Source: Candidatus Saccharibacteria bacterium HGW-Saccharibacteria-1
Lineage (GTDB): Bacteria; Patescibacteriota; Saccharimonadia; Saccharimonadales; Saccharimonadaceae
Direction: 5' to 3'
NCBI GenBank assembly: GCA_002839415.1
Contig: PGXZ01000002.1
Span: 66,098-130,097 of the forward strand
Length of the DNA stretch: 64,000 bases
Shown here: positions 37,826 to 47,370 of the stretch, piece by piece
Layout: each line of letters starts with the position of its first letter
Numbering within the stretch: the stretch's first letter is position 1
Translations under genes and position numbers: made by a program
Notes under the pieces: generated by a model
What the model saw: the letters and a program-made list of their open reading frames with translations, nothing else
The model's database searches: none
What the model was told of the DNA's origin: nothing

Positions 37826-38894
37826 TCCAGATTCAGAGGTTAGATTCTGGTGTGACCGAAAATTCGCGACTCAGGCAGTCTCGATAATGTCTAATTTTGA
37901 TAAAAATATTCCTGTCCACAGGATATTTTCCGGTAAATTGCGTCGTTATCATCACTTGTCGGTGCTGCGTCAATTACTGTGGCCTTCACTAGTTCTGAAA
38001 AATGTTAGGGACGGTTTTTTGGTGCTTTTAGGTTTTTTTCAAAGCTTTTTCAAGCTAATAATTTGGCGACCTGATGTAGTTTTTACTAAGGGTGGATATG
38101 TTTGTTTGCCGGTTGGTATAGCTGCCAGAATACTAAGTATTCCGCTAGTCATTCATGACTCTGATGCTCACCCAGGCCTTACTAATCGCATTCTAAGCAA
38201 ATGGGCAACTAAAATAGCTACTGGAGCGCCACTGGAATATTATTCATATCCAAAAGAAAGATCACGTTATGTTGGAATACCGGTCGCATCAGAGTTCCAT
38301 GAATTTACGGAGTTCGAACAACTAGAAGCCAAAGAAAAGTGGGGGATAAGAACCGATCGACCGTTAATAGTGGTAACTGGCGGCGGGCTAGGGGCTAGTC
38401 GTATAAATGATGCCATAATGAAAGATTTGGGTAGTTTATTAAAGCTTGGCTCGTTAATACTTGTATCTGGAAAATGGCAATACGATGAAATTAAGGCTAT
38501 TGCGCCAAAAAATGATGATAATTTTCAATTGCACTCGTTTGTTTCAAATAATATGAATCTATTGCTGGGTGCGGCTGATGTTGTAATCGCACGAGCGGGC
38601 GCAACTACGATACTTGAACTGGCGGCGCTTGCCAAACCTACGATATTGATACCAAATGCCAAACTTACGGGTGGTCACCAAATTAAAAATGCTGAAGTGT
38701 ACAGAAAAGCTGGTGCAGTAAAGATTGTTGATGAAGATTTAATGATTGATAAACCGTCGATCTTAACAGATGTGGTTAATGAAATTTTGTCTAATCGCAA
38801 AGAAACCTTGCAGATGTCTCAACTATTCGCACCTTTTGCTCGTCCAGATGCAGCTACGGATGTAGCTGATATGATAATATCGTGCGTTAAATAG
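37743..38894 (+). CDS. murG: UDP-GlcNAc--undecaprenyl-PP-MurNAc-pentapeptide GlcNAc transferase
   Basis: ILAVGGGSGGHVTPVVAVLREI, VVTGGGLGASRIND, VIARAGATTILELAALAKPTILIP; SD AAGGAGGT inside ftsW. Confidence 0.95.
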   Translation: MKILAVGGGSGGHVTPVVAVLREIKKSNPDSEVRFWCDRKFATQAVSIMSNFDKNIPVHRIFSGKLRRYHHLSVLRQLLWPSLVLKNVRDGFLVLLGFFQSFFKLIIWRPDVVFTKGGYVCLPVGIAARILSIPLVIHDSDAHPGLTNRILSKWATKIATGAPLEYYSYPKERSRYVGIPVASEFHEFTEFEQLEAKEKWGIRTDRPLIVVTGGGLGASRINDAIMKDLGSLLKLGSLILVSGKWQYDEIKAIAPKNDDNFQLHSFVSNNMNLLLGAADVVIARAGATTILELAALAKPTILIPNAKLTGGHQIKNAEVYRKAGAVKIVDEDLMIDKPSILTDVVNEILSNRKETLQMSQLFAPFARPDAATDVADMIISCVK

Positions 38895-38948
38895 GCTATA
38901 ATAAGTACAAGCGTTATATTTTAAGGGGAAAGAAAATCTTAGTTTTAA

Positions 38949-39884
38949 ATGAGCTTATTTAAGAAGAAGAAAGCTGACATTCCGAGGCGACGAGTCGTTC
39001 AAGAGGAATCAACAAAACCGAAGCCCTCATCGGCCATTTTTAAGCGTAATCGTACTTTGATTGGATCTAGCTCTAATTTCCTTAAGGCCGCTGAGTCAAA
39101 TAAGGCTGACTTTGAATCGCCAAGGGCTCAGGTTCATCATCTAACCAATCAACGTCGTAGGATTTTTAGCATATTATTGATCATTCTGATGTCTTGTGCG
39201 GCGATATTATTGGTGTTAAGCAACTTTACCGCGTCGGCCTCGATAAGTCTGGCTGATGTTACTGTATCTAAAAAGATTGATAATGCTTTGTACGAAAAGG
39301 CTATTTTGGATTATATGAATGTTAATCCAATGAGCCGATTCCATTTCGCGCTTAATCAGTCGGCGTTAACAGATTATGTATCTAGTAAATTGCCAGAAGT
39401 AATGTCGATTGAGCAAAAAGGCATCGCCAATCTTGGCGCAACCGATTTTGTGATTACTATGCGTAAACCAATTGCTGGCTGGCAAATTAACGATAAGCAA
39501 TATTACGTTGATTCAAAAGGTATTCCATTCGAGCGTAATTATTTCGCCGCTCCTGATGTTCAAATTGTCGACAATAGCGGTATTTCACTACAAAAGACCG
39601 GAACGGCTATTGCTAGCAAGCGTTTCTTGAGCTTTGTGGGCCGCGTCGTTTCATTGTCCAAGGCAAGTGGCTATACGGTAACTCAGGCTATTCTGCCGGC
39701 GGATACAACCCGACAACTGCAAGTAAAGCTAAAAGAGGTGAATTACCTGGTAAAATTATCAATTGATCGACCAGCGGGGGAGCAGGTTGAAGATATGGCT
39801 AGGGCAGTAAAGTACTTTTCTGATCGTGGTCGTAGCTTAAGCTATATAGACGTCAGGGTTAGTGGTAAGGCATTTTATAAATAA
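38949..39884 (+). CDS. FtsQ-like cell division protein (POTRA-type)
   Basis: Basic N-terminus, single TM, extracytoplasmic domain; last gene of the dcw cluster. Confidence 0.65.
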   Translation: MSLFKKKKADIPRRRVVQEESTKPKPSSAIFKRNRTLIGSSSNFLKAAESNKADFESPRAQVHHLTNQRRRIFSILLIILMSCAAILLVLSNFTASASISLADVTVSKKIDNALYEKAILDYMNVNPMSRFHFALNQSALTDYVSSKLPEVMSIEQKGIANLGATDFVITMRKPIAGWQINDKQYYVDSKGIPFERNYFAAPDVQIVDNSGISLQKTGTAIASKRFLSFVGRVVSLSKASGYTVTQAILPADTTRQLQVKLKEVNYLVKLSIDRPAGEQVEDMARAVKYFSDRGRSLSYIDVRVSGKAFYK

Positions 39885-40762
39885 CAAGTATAGCTAAAAG
39901 AGTAGTCTACTAGCTCACTACTTCATGTTCTATTTTTGTTCTATTTAAATTTTTAATCTGCGTACTCAAAAAAACATATAAAAATATATAATTCAACAAA
40001 AAGCAAATAAAATCAAATATAGTAGAGAAGTAGGGTGTGGAAAAGTCTGGCTCGTTAAAAACGCTAAACAACAACAAATTGAGTATATTTGCAAATATAT
40101 AGCCAGCACACGCCAAGCCTGATCTTTGGGCGTTTTGGGCTGTGAAGGTTGTTATTGTTCGTGTAAATTATTTAAAGTTTTTATTAAATGTAAGTATGAT
40201 TTGCAGAAATGGTTATTGTAACAATAGCACTACTACATTCATGTAAAGCCAACTGTTTTTAACTGTTATTGATACATATAGGCTCATATTGAATCAACTA
40301 TGATTTATATACCTTATGTCGTAAAAGATATATTGTGCGACGTTAAGTTAGTATATATTTAATGAATACTAACTCACTAAAATTTGTGTTGTTTTTTCTA
40401 GCTACGGCCGGTTTTTGTTATTTCTCTTTTTTAAATACGCCAACCCTATTTTTAATAAGACTTTTGATATTTTAATGACTTTATATATAATTTATCAAAA
40501 TTTGTCTAATTTGTTGATTTTGGCTGTTTGTTTGCAATTTTGGGTTTTTTCTTTAAAATATGCATATTTATCAAAATACAGTATGTTCTATATTTGTTCT
40601 AATAATTGTTCGTATATGAAACAAAGACCACTTCTGCCCCACTGGGTAGATGTCGGTCTATTTAAAATTTTAAAATACGGTAACACGGTTTTTATTTGCA
40701 GCAGTTTATATCTGAGCCTTAGGGGTATAGTTTTTTGCACAATACGAGGCTTTAATAGTTTT

Positions 40763-43624
40763 CTAGTGTCTGATCCGTAGTGAACCTTCGGCGTCTCTTT
40801 TTGCGGGTTTAGCGTCTATAGTTGGTCTGGGTGCTTTTTGGATCTGAGGCGCCTGAGGCGCCTGAGGTGGCTTAGGTGGCTGTGGTTGGGTTGGCTTATT
40901 GGTTCCGCCAACTATATAGCCGCTAGCGATTTCTGGGGCAGAGCCTGTGACTACATAGGTTTTCTTTTTACGAGTTCTAGCCCGTTTACGCTTCGGCCTA
41001 TCTGTTTGTTTTTCGGTTTCAGAAACGCTAATTTCGGTTGCATCTGGTGCTTTTGGAATAACTATGGGTTTTGGCTGGCTAGGTGTCGGTTTAGCGGTAA
41101 TAGCACTAGCTGGAGGCGTCTGTGGGGTGTTTTCAGGCTTTCTTGCTGGCTTTTGATTAACTGGCCACTTCCTGGCCATGGCTTGTGATTCGGGACGTTT
41201 TTGAAGGGTTTCTGGTGGTCTGATGGCATCTGTAATCTCTTTTTCGACATCACTGCGACTTCGGCTATAATTGCGTCTGGTATTTTCAATAATCCGGCCA
41301 GTGTTATCTATTTGTGGCGGCGGCAGGGTTAAGGTCGTTGCGTTAAAAGCGGGTGACTTCTCACCTTTTATTACCATATTGATAACAAAATTTCGGTTGT
41401 GCATTTGCAATAAGTCATTTGGTTCAAACTGGGGCTCAAATTGCTTTGCCAAGATTGGAGCGTCGTCAGCCGAGACACGGAATGAAATCATCGTTCCGAC
41501 ATTGCCAAATACGGCGTCGCGAACAGTTTCGTTCATCTGGCTGATATATTGGTTGGCGACAGTTAAATTAAGGGCGTATTTACGTGCTTCTGATAAGATT
41601 GTAGCGAACGAATCGGTTGCGAAGTTTTGGAATTCGTCAACATATAGATAGAATGGCCGTCGATCTTCGATTTTATCGATATCACTGCGACTCATTGCGG
41701 CTAGCTGAATTTTGGTAACAAGGAATGAGCCCAGGATTGCGGCGTTGTCTTCGCCAATCAAGCCTTTTGAAAGGTTGACGATTAAAATCTTGCCTTCGTC
41801 CATAATTTGACGAATATTAAATGTTGATTTAGGCTGACCAATGATATTTCGAATAATTGGATTGGCCGTAAAGGCGCCGACTTTGTTAAGGACTGGTGAA
41901 ATTGCTTCGTTGACGAACTTGTCATTCCAGCTGCCGAATTCGATTTTCCAAAAGTTAAGCACGACTGTGTCTTGGCAATAATCCAAGGTTTCTTTGCGGA
42001 AATTCTTGTCAGTCAACATTCTAGCGATATCAAGTAATGTCGTTGATGGTCTGTCGAGAAGTGCTAGGATTGTATAACGCAGGATATATTCAAGTCGTGG
42101 CCCCCATGACTCACCAAACATGCGTTTTAAGACACCGATAACTTCAGAGCTAATATTTGATTTTTGATTAGGGTCATAAACCTCAAGAGGATTAAATCCA
42201 AGTGGAAATGCAGTATCGGCCGGATTAAAGTAAATGACGTCTTTTAGGCGGCTGCCAGGTATAAAGCGCATATTATCAACTGCAAAATCTCCGTGTGGAT
42301 CGATAATGGCGTAACCTTGGCCGTGAAATATGTCGCTGAGAGCAAGCAGTGCTAGTGTACCAGTTTTGCCGGCGCCAGTCTGGCCAATGATGTACATGTG
42401 CCTGGAACGGTCAGAGCGAAGCATGCCGAACTGATGATTGATGCCGCGGAAATTAGTCATACCAAAGGCACTAATATTTTCGTCAATGGCACTATTGCCG
42501 GTAATAATTGGTAATTTTGAAGGCGGTTCGGCGTTCTTGCTACTGGCCCAGACGACATTTGGCGTTTCGACGTTAGTATGCGGCAAGTGAAAAACGCTGG
42601 CAAGCTCTTCGATGTTTAGGATGTATCCCCCCTTGCCAAATGAACGGGTGCGATAGCTAGCTAAGTCTTCTTTTACAAAGGTTGGATTTGACATTTTAAA
42701 GCCGTTTAAATTAGTGCTGTTGAATTGTTTGAAGGTACCGACAATCGCTTGCATGCGAAGTTTAGCATTGACGTTACTCTCCCCCATATAAACTAGACGA
42801 ATTTTAACGCGATAACCTAATTTTGTGGCTTTTTTCTCAGCTTCGGCGATGCGAGTTTTATCGCGTTCGGATAGCTCTTTTGGCGCGGCTATGGCTGATT
42901 TACCAGCTTCGGGTGGTTGCCATAGCGCCCTTAGCACTTGACCGATCCACTCGACTTTAAAGCTGGCGCCTGATGCTTTGCCTTCTTTGACGCGCTTTAC
43001 CCATTGACCAGAGGCTTTGTGCCAGCTGTCTGCGATAGGTTTGGCTAAAATCTGGATACAAACTTCTTCACCAGTTGATTCGAGCTTTGCTAGTGCTCCA
43101 GTAATGCCTGCTAGAGGGTCGACTTCAAAATTTTGGAAAGTCTTAATTGGTAACATTTCGTTGTCGGTAAGAGTTATTTCGGACAGATATGATACGCTGT
43201 GTTGTTTTTCGTGTGAGATGTAATCTTCTTCATCGCTCGCCTCTCGGATTTGGACGCTTGGATATTGTGAATAAATCTGTCCCTCAACAAAGCTACGCAA
43301 AGTTTTTGGTACCCAGGTGTAAAACCTAATTTGTCCATTGACAGAGGCGATTTCAAAACTGAGGTGTTCTTGGACGCCGTTATTTAGGGAGAGTTCGTTT
43401 TTGTCGCGCAAAATACCGTGAAGACTGGCAAATAATTGCTCGGCCGCTAACTCGCTCTTGTCGTTGGCTTTTGGGATTTCGAGAATCAGTAAATCACTCT
43501 CGACGTCGTTTATCGATTCAATCTGTTGATAATTACGCCAAGTGAGGTACGCAAGTAACGCTACTAGCGGTATCCATACATACCATTGTAGTAAAAAATT
43601 TAATAAAGATAATAATATGCCCAT
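40763..43624 (-). CDS. VirD4/TraG-like type IV secretion ATPase with Pro-rich C-terminal tail
   Basis: IIGQTGAGKTGTLALLALSDIFHGQGYAIIDPHGDFA Walker A, RPFYLYVDEFQNFATDSFATILSEARKYALNLTVANQYISQM Walker B; PQAPQAPQ tail. Confidence 0.85.
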   Translation of the reverse strand: MGILLSLLNFLLQWYVWIPLVALLAYLTWRNYQQIESINDVESDLLILEIPKANDKSELAAEQLFASLHGILRDKNELSLNNGVQEHLSFEIASVNGQIRFYTWVPKTLRSFVEGQIYSQYPSVQIREASDEEDYISHEKQHSVSYLSEITLTDNEMLPIKTFQNFEVDPLAGITGALAKLESTGEEVCIQILAKPIADSWHKASGQWVKRVKEGKASGASFKVEWIGQVLRALWQPPEAGKSAIAAPKELSERDKTRIAEAEKKATKLGYRVKIRLVYMGESNVNAKLRMQAIVGTFKQFNSTNLNGFKMSNPTFVKEDLASYRTRSFGKGGYILNIEELASVFHLPHTNVETPNVVWASSKNAEPPSKLPIITGNSAIDENISAFGMTNFRGINHQFGMLRSDRSRHMYIIGQTGAGKTGTLALLALSDIFHGQGYAIIDPHGDFAVDNMRFIPGSRLKDVIYFNPADTAFPLGFNPLEVYDPNQKSNISSEVIGVLKRMFGESWGPRLEYILRYTILALLDRPSTTLLDIARMLTDKNFRKETLDYCQDTVVLNFWKIEFGSWNDKFVNEAISPVLNKVGAFTANPIIRNIIGQPKSTFNIRQIMDEGKILIVNLSKGLIGEDNAAILGSFLVTKIQLAAMSRSDIDKIEDRRPFYLYVDEFQNFATDSFATILSEARKYALNLTVANQYISQMNETVRDAVFGNVGTMISFRVSADDAPILAKQFEPQFEPNDLLQMHNRNFVINMVIKGEKSPAFNATTLTLPPPQIDNTGRIIENTRRNYSRSRSDVEKEITDAIRPPETLQKRPESQAMARKWPVNQKPARKPENTPQTPPASAITAKPTPSQPKPIVIPKAPDATEISVSETEKQTDRPKRKRARTRKKKTYVVTGSAPEIASGYIVGGTNKPTQPQPPKPPQAPQAPQIQKAPRPTIDAKPAKRDAEGSLRIRH

Positions 43625-43667
43625 GGTTGCCCTTTTATTGTCTCACTAGAGAGGCGACTTGGCAACT

Positions 43668-44723
43668 TTAGTTTGCCGTTTGTTCTAATGCGTAAGTTGC
43701 TTTGGCGACTCGTTTGAATTGAGGTTTGCTTTGTAGGTTTAATAAAATTGTCGTTTCTTTTACCTGGCGACTTTTTAGTACTCGTTTAACGATTTCGTCG
43801 CGGTGCAATGGTTCGGATGATTCTTTTAGGACATCGGCGATGATATCAGATACAGTTCCCTTGTTAAATCCCCAATTGTCGAGCGCATAGATACCGCGAC
43901 CGATTAGGACGAAACGTGAATCTTTGATTAGTTCGTTATGAATAGCCTGAGTTGTAACGTCTTTTCGTTTAAAACTACTATCCTTGATTGAATCAGCGAT
44001 TTCAGAAAAATGCATTGGTTTGCCATTCTCGGCTAAGATTACATAGATTTTATCACGAATATTCTTTGGATTGACGGTAGGCCATTTGACTAGTCCCCAA
44101 CTATCTTTTAAGTGTGCAAGTAATTTTGAAGTACTGGCAAGGGCGCGGACGTAACTGGGGTGTTCGTAGTTTAGTTTATCGTGTAATTCTTCGATCGTTA
44201 GGGGTTGGCCGTGTTTTTTGATAGTTGATACAATTGAGTCAACTTCGCTGCGCATTTTCTTTTCATCGCCGTACTCTAAGATACCAACACTAAGGAAATA
44301 GTTATCGTTTTTGTTTAAAACAGCGATGTTTGGAGCAAGCTCGGCAATAAATGCGACATGTGCACGTTCACGTTGATTGCTGATTCGCCCTAATAGTTGA
44401 TCTGTTAAATCTTGGACACGGGCGACACGACCCATTTCAGATAGCTCGCGAATGATGGTTTTTTCCATTGTGCCGACTGATACGATTTTATTACCTTCGG
44501 TGGCTGCCTTTAGACGGTTAAGGATGGCTTTTTCAAGTTGCCGGACTCGCTCGCGGGTAATACCAAGTAATTCACCGATTTGCTCGAGTGTTTCGCGTCG
44601 GTCATAAAGTCCAAATCGACGTGTGATAATTTCGCGCTCGCGCTCTTGATCTATGATTGCTAGGATATCATTAACACAGTTCTGGATGTTGGTCATTTTT
44701 TCTTTTTCTGATGTGTCGTTCAT
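43668..44723 (-). CDS. Sigma70-region-4-like HTH fused to HARE-HTH/winged-helix modules
   Basis: REIITRRFGLYDRRETLEQIGELLGITRERVRQLEKAILNRLKAA followed by GKPMHFSEIADSIKDSSFKRKDVTTQAIHNELIKDSRFVLIGRGIYAL. Confidence 0.75.
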   Translation of the reverse strand: MNDTSEKEKMTNIQNCVNDILAIIDQEREREIITRRFGLYDRRETLEQIGELLGITRERVRQLEKAILNRLKAATEGNKIVSVGTMEKTIIRELSEMGRVARVQDLTDQLLGRISNQRERAHVAFIAELAPNIAVLNKNDNYFLSVGILEYGDEKKMRSEVDSIVSTIKKHGQPLTIEELHDKLNYEHPSYVRALASTSKLLAHLKDSWGLVKWPTVNPKNIRDKIYVILAENGKPMHFSEIADSIKDSSFKRKDVTTQAIHNELIKDSRFVLIGRGIYALDNWGFNKGTVSDIIADVLKESSEPLHRDEIVKRVLKSRQVKETTILLNLQSKPQFKRVAKATYALEQTAN

Positions 44724-44879
44724 GATTCGTCTTCTCTCTGCCCACTTTTTAGAATATTATATGATTTTTATTCGTTACTGTCTATTATAAAAGATTATTT
44801 TTATAATGTCAAATATTCTGTATACTTAACTCATTATAGCATGAAGTAGACATGTTATGTAAATAGTGTTGTGAGTTTT

Positions 44880-47240
44880 TTATGACTTTTTTGGAGCAGC
44901 TTTTCGAACGGGCTTTTTGGCAGTTTTTTTGGCAGTTTTCTTGACGACTTTGCGTTTTTTTCCAGCAGGAGCCTCCTTAATCAGGGCTATAGCTTGCTCG
45001 TGAGTAATGTCCTTTGGCTCGGTGCCTTTGGGAATTTTGACATTCTTTGTGCCATCAGTAATGTACGGTCCGTAGCGGCCTTTTAGGACTTTTATGCCAT
45101 CGCCAAAATCAGCAATATTCTTCTCGGCTTCGGCTACTAATTTAGCGTCGTATAGTTCAAGTGCTTCTTTTAGGGTAATTGTGTGTGGATCGAGGGGCTT
45201 AATACTGACAAATAGCTTGCCTATTTGGATATATGGCCCAAAACGGCCAATATTTGCCTTGATGTCATCGCCAGCTTTGGTTTCACCAACGAGTCGCGGT
45301 AATTTAAAGGCGTGCAAGGCCTCTTCGAGGGTTACGTTCTCGATTTTACGGCCAGCAGGAAGTGGGGCGAATTTTGGCTTGTCTTCGCCCTCGTCACCAC
45401 TACCCAACTGTAGCATTGGGCCATAGCGTCCAAAGCGCGCTAGGACTGGTTTGTTTGTCTTTGGATCGATACCAATTTCACGAGCCTGAGCGACTGTGCT
45501 GCGGTCGATTCCGCCTGAATCTTCGATAAGTTTATGGAAGGGTTTGTAAAAGTCGTCCAACATGATATTTCGGGCCATTGCGCCGGTTGCAATCTTGTCA
45601 AAGCTAGTTTCAACTGAGGCTGTAAAGCCATAATCGACAATTTGCTCGAAATGATTGGTTAAAAAGTCACTAACAACTTCACCAGATGGAGTTGGTATTA
45701 ACTTACCACGGTTTGAACCGGTTTTTTCTTGAACGATTTCACGATTGACACTGTCATTTTCAAGGTTTAGGGTAATTACGTCGCGTGGCTGACCTTCGTC
45801 TTCGCCTTTTTCGGCGTAGCCACGGACTTGAACGGTGTTAATAATCGTGGCGTAGGTCGATGGGCGGCCAATGCCTAAATCTTCGAGTTTTTTAACCAGA
45901 CTTCCCTCTGTAAAGCGGGCTGGTGGACGAGCAAAGACTTGGCGGGCGTTTGCGGATTGGATTGATAAAATATCACCCGAACTGACAGCCGGCAAAATAT
46001 CAGGGTCTTTTTTACCGCCACCATAGACTTTCATAAATCCATCAAAGATTACAACTTCGCCTTTGGCTTCAAATACATTTTTACCGCTACTAATTTTGAT
46101 TGTAATGGTAGTTTTCTCTAATCTGGCAGGCGACATTTGACTGGCAAGCGTACGGCGACGTATCAGGTCGTATAGCTTTTGGTCGTATTCATTACTGCTA
46201 CCACGCTCTAGGCTCATGTCAGTTGGCCTGATGGCTTCGTGAGCTTCTTGGGCGCTGGCGCTTTTGGTTTTGAATGTTCGGTTTTGGCTGTATTTTTCGC
46301 CAAATTCGTTTTTGATATATTCAGCTGCCTTGGCGCGGGCTTCATCACCTAGATTAACCGAGTCGGTTCGCATGTAAGTGATTTTACCCTCTTGGTAAAG
46401 TTTTTGAGCGCTAGACATAGTAGCGCGGGCACCAAAACCAAGTCGGCTGTTAGCGTCTTGCTGCAAGGTGCTGGTCGTAAATGGCGCGCCAGGGTTACGG
46501 GTTGAGGGGCTGGTAGTAACATCTGAGACTGTAAATGTCGAGTTAATTAGGCTTTCTAAGAAAGTCTGGGCTTCGGCCTCGGTTTTGAATTTATCAGGTA
46601 ATTCGGCCTTAACGGTATCACCGTTGTGTGTAAATTCAGCTGCGACCTTGAACGAGAATGATCCGTTAAAACTTTCGATTTCGCGCTCTCGTTCGACGAG
46701 TAATCTAACGGCTGGTGACTGAACGCGACCAGCTGACTTGCCGCCAGGTACTTTACGCCAAACAACTGGTGACAATTCAAAACCAACTAGGCGGTCAAGT
46801 ATTTGACGTGCTTGTTGTGCCTGAACCAGGTCCATATCGACTGTACGCGGGTTTTTGACAGCTTGTTCGATAGCGGTTTTTGTGATTTCATGAAACACGA
46901 TACGTTTAGTTTTTTTAATATCAAGTTTCAAAACTTCACAAAGATGCCAGGCAATGGCCTCCCCTTCGCGGTCTTCATCGGTTGCTAGCCAGACGGTTTC
47001 GGCGACTTTTACGGCTTTTTTAAGTTGAGCGGCGACTTTTTTCTTTTCACTGTCGACTTCATAAGTAGTTTTATATCCATTTTTGACGTCAATTGGCGGC
47101 GTACCGTCGGTAGTTTTTTTGACGATACTACGGATATGGCCGACGCTTGAAAGCACAGTAAAATCCTTACCCAGATACTTCTCGATAGTTTTGGCTTTGG
47201 CTGGTGACTCGACTATTACTAAGTTTTTGCTCATAGACAA
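44880..47240 (-). CDS. topA: DNA topoisomerase I
   Basis: NLVIVESPAKAKTIEKYLG, WLATDEDREGEAIAWHL, ITYMRTDSVNL, RFGRYGPMLQLG repeats; Lys-rich tail. Confidence 0.97.
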   Translation of the reverse strand: MSMSKNLVIVESPAKAKTIEKYLGKDFTVLSSVGHIRSIVKKTTDGTPPIDVKNGYKTTYEVDSEKKKVAAQLKKAVKVAETVWLATDEDREGEAIAWHLCEVLKLDIKKTKRIVFHEITKTAIEQAVKNPRTVDMDLVQAQQARQILDRLVGFELSPVVWRKVPGGKSAGRVQSPAVRLLVEREREIESFNGSFSFKVAAEFTHNGDTVKAELPDKFKTEAEAQTFLESLINSTFTVSDVTTSPSTRNPGAPFTTSTLQQDANSRLGFGARATMSSAQKLYQEGKITYMRTDSVNLGDEARAKAAEYIKNEFGEKYSQNRTFKTKSASAQEAHEAIRPTDMSLERGSSNEYDQKLYDLIRRRTLASQMSPARLEKTTITIKISSGKNVFEAKGEVVIFDGFMKVYGGGKKDPDILPAVSSGDILSIQSANARQVFARPPARFTEGSLVKKLEDLGIGRPSTYATIINTVQVRGYAEKGEDEGQPRDVITLNLENDSVNREIVQEKTGSNRGKLIPTPSGEVVSDFLTNHFEQIVDYGFTASVETSFDKIATGAMARNIMLDDFYKPFHKLIEDSGGIDRSTVAQAREIGIDPKTNKPVLARFGRYGPMLQLGSGDEGEDKPKFAPLPAGRKIENVTLEEALHAFKLPRLVGETKAGDDIKANIGRFGPYIQIGKLFVSIKPLDPHTITLKEALELYDAKLVAEAEKNIADFGDGIKVLKGRYGPYITDGTKNVKIPKGTEPKDITHEQAIALIKEAPAGKKRKVVKKTAKKTAKKPVRKAAPKKS

Positions 47241-47370
47241 TGTCTTATGCTACACAATTTGTTGTAATTTGTAAACCGCATAATAAAATTTGCGATGTTT
47301 ATATTATGTATTGTTTATGGAAAATGCTTGTGTTAATATCGATTTAACTTAAAGGATGATTAGATTAAAA

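Noticed and set aside
39910-40116. 68-aa minus-strand ORF downstream of ftsQ
   Set aside because: Low-complexity AT-rich translation, no SD or conserved motif
40346-40374. AGTTAGTAT/ATACTAACT inverted repeat as a transposon end
   Set aside because: No transposase, no matching distal copy or target-site duplication seen
40415-40780. 121-aa plus-strand ORF in the AT-rich island
   Set aside because: No SD, very AT-rich hydrophobic translation, runs into the 3' end of the opposite-strand gene; not convincing as a CDS
40838-41188. 116-aa plus-strand ORF rich in Leu/Arg/Trp
   Set aside because: Antisense of the Pro-rich tail of the VirD4/TraG-like gene; composition is an artefact of the 9-bp repeats
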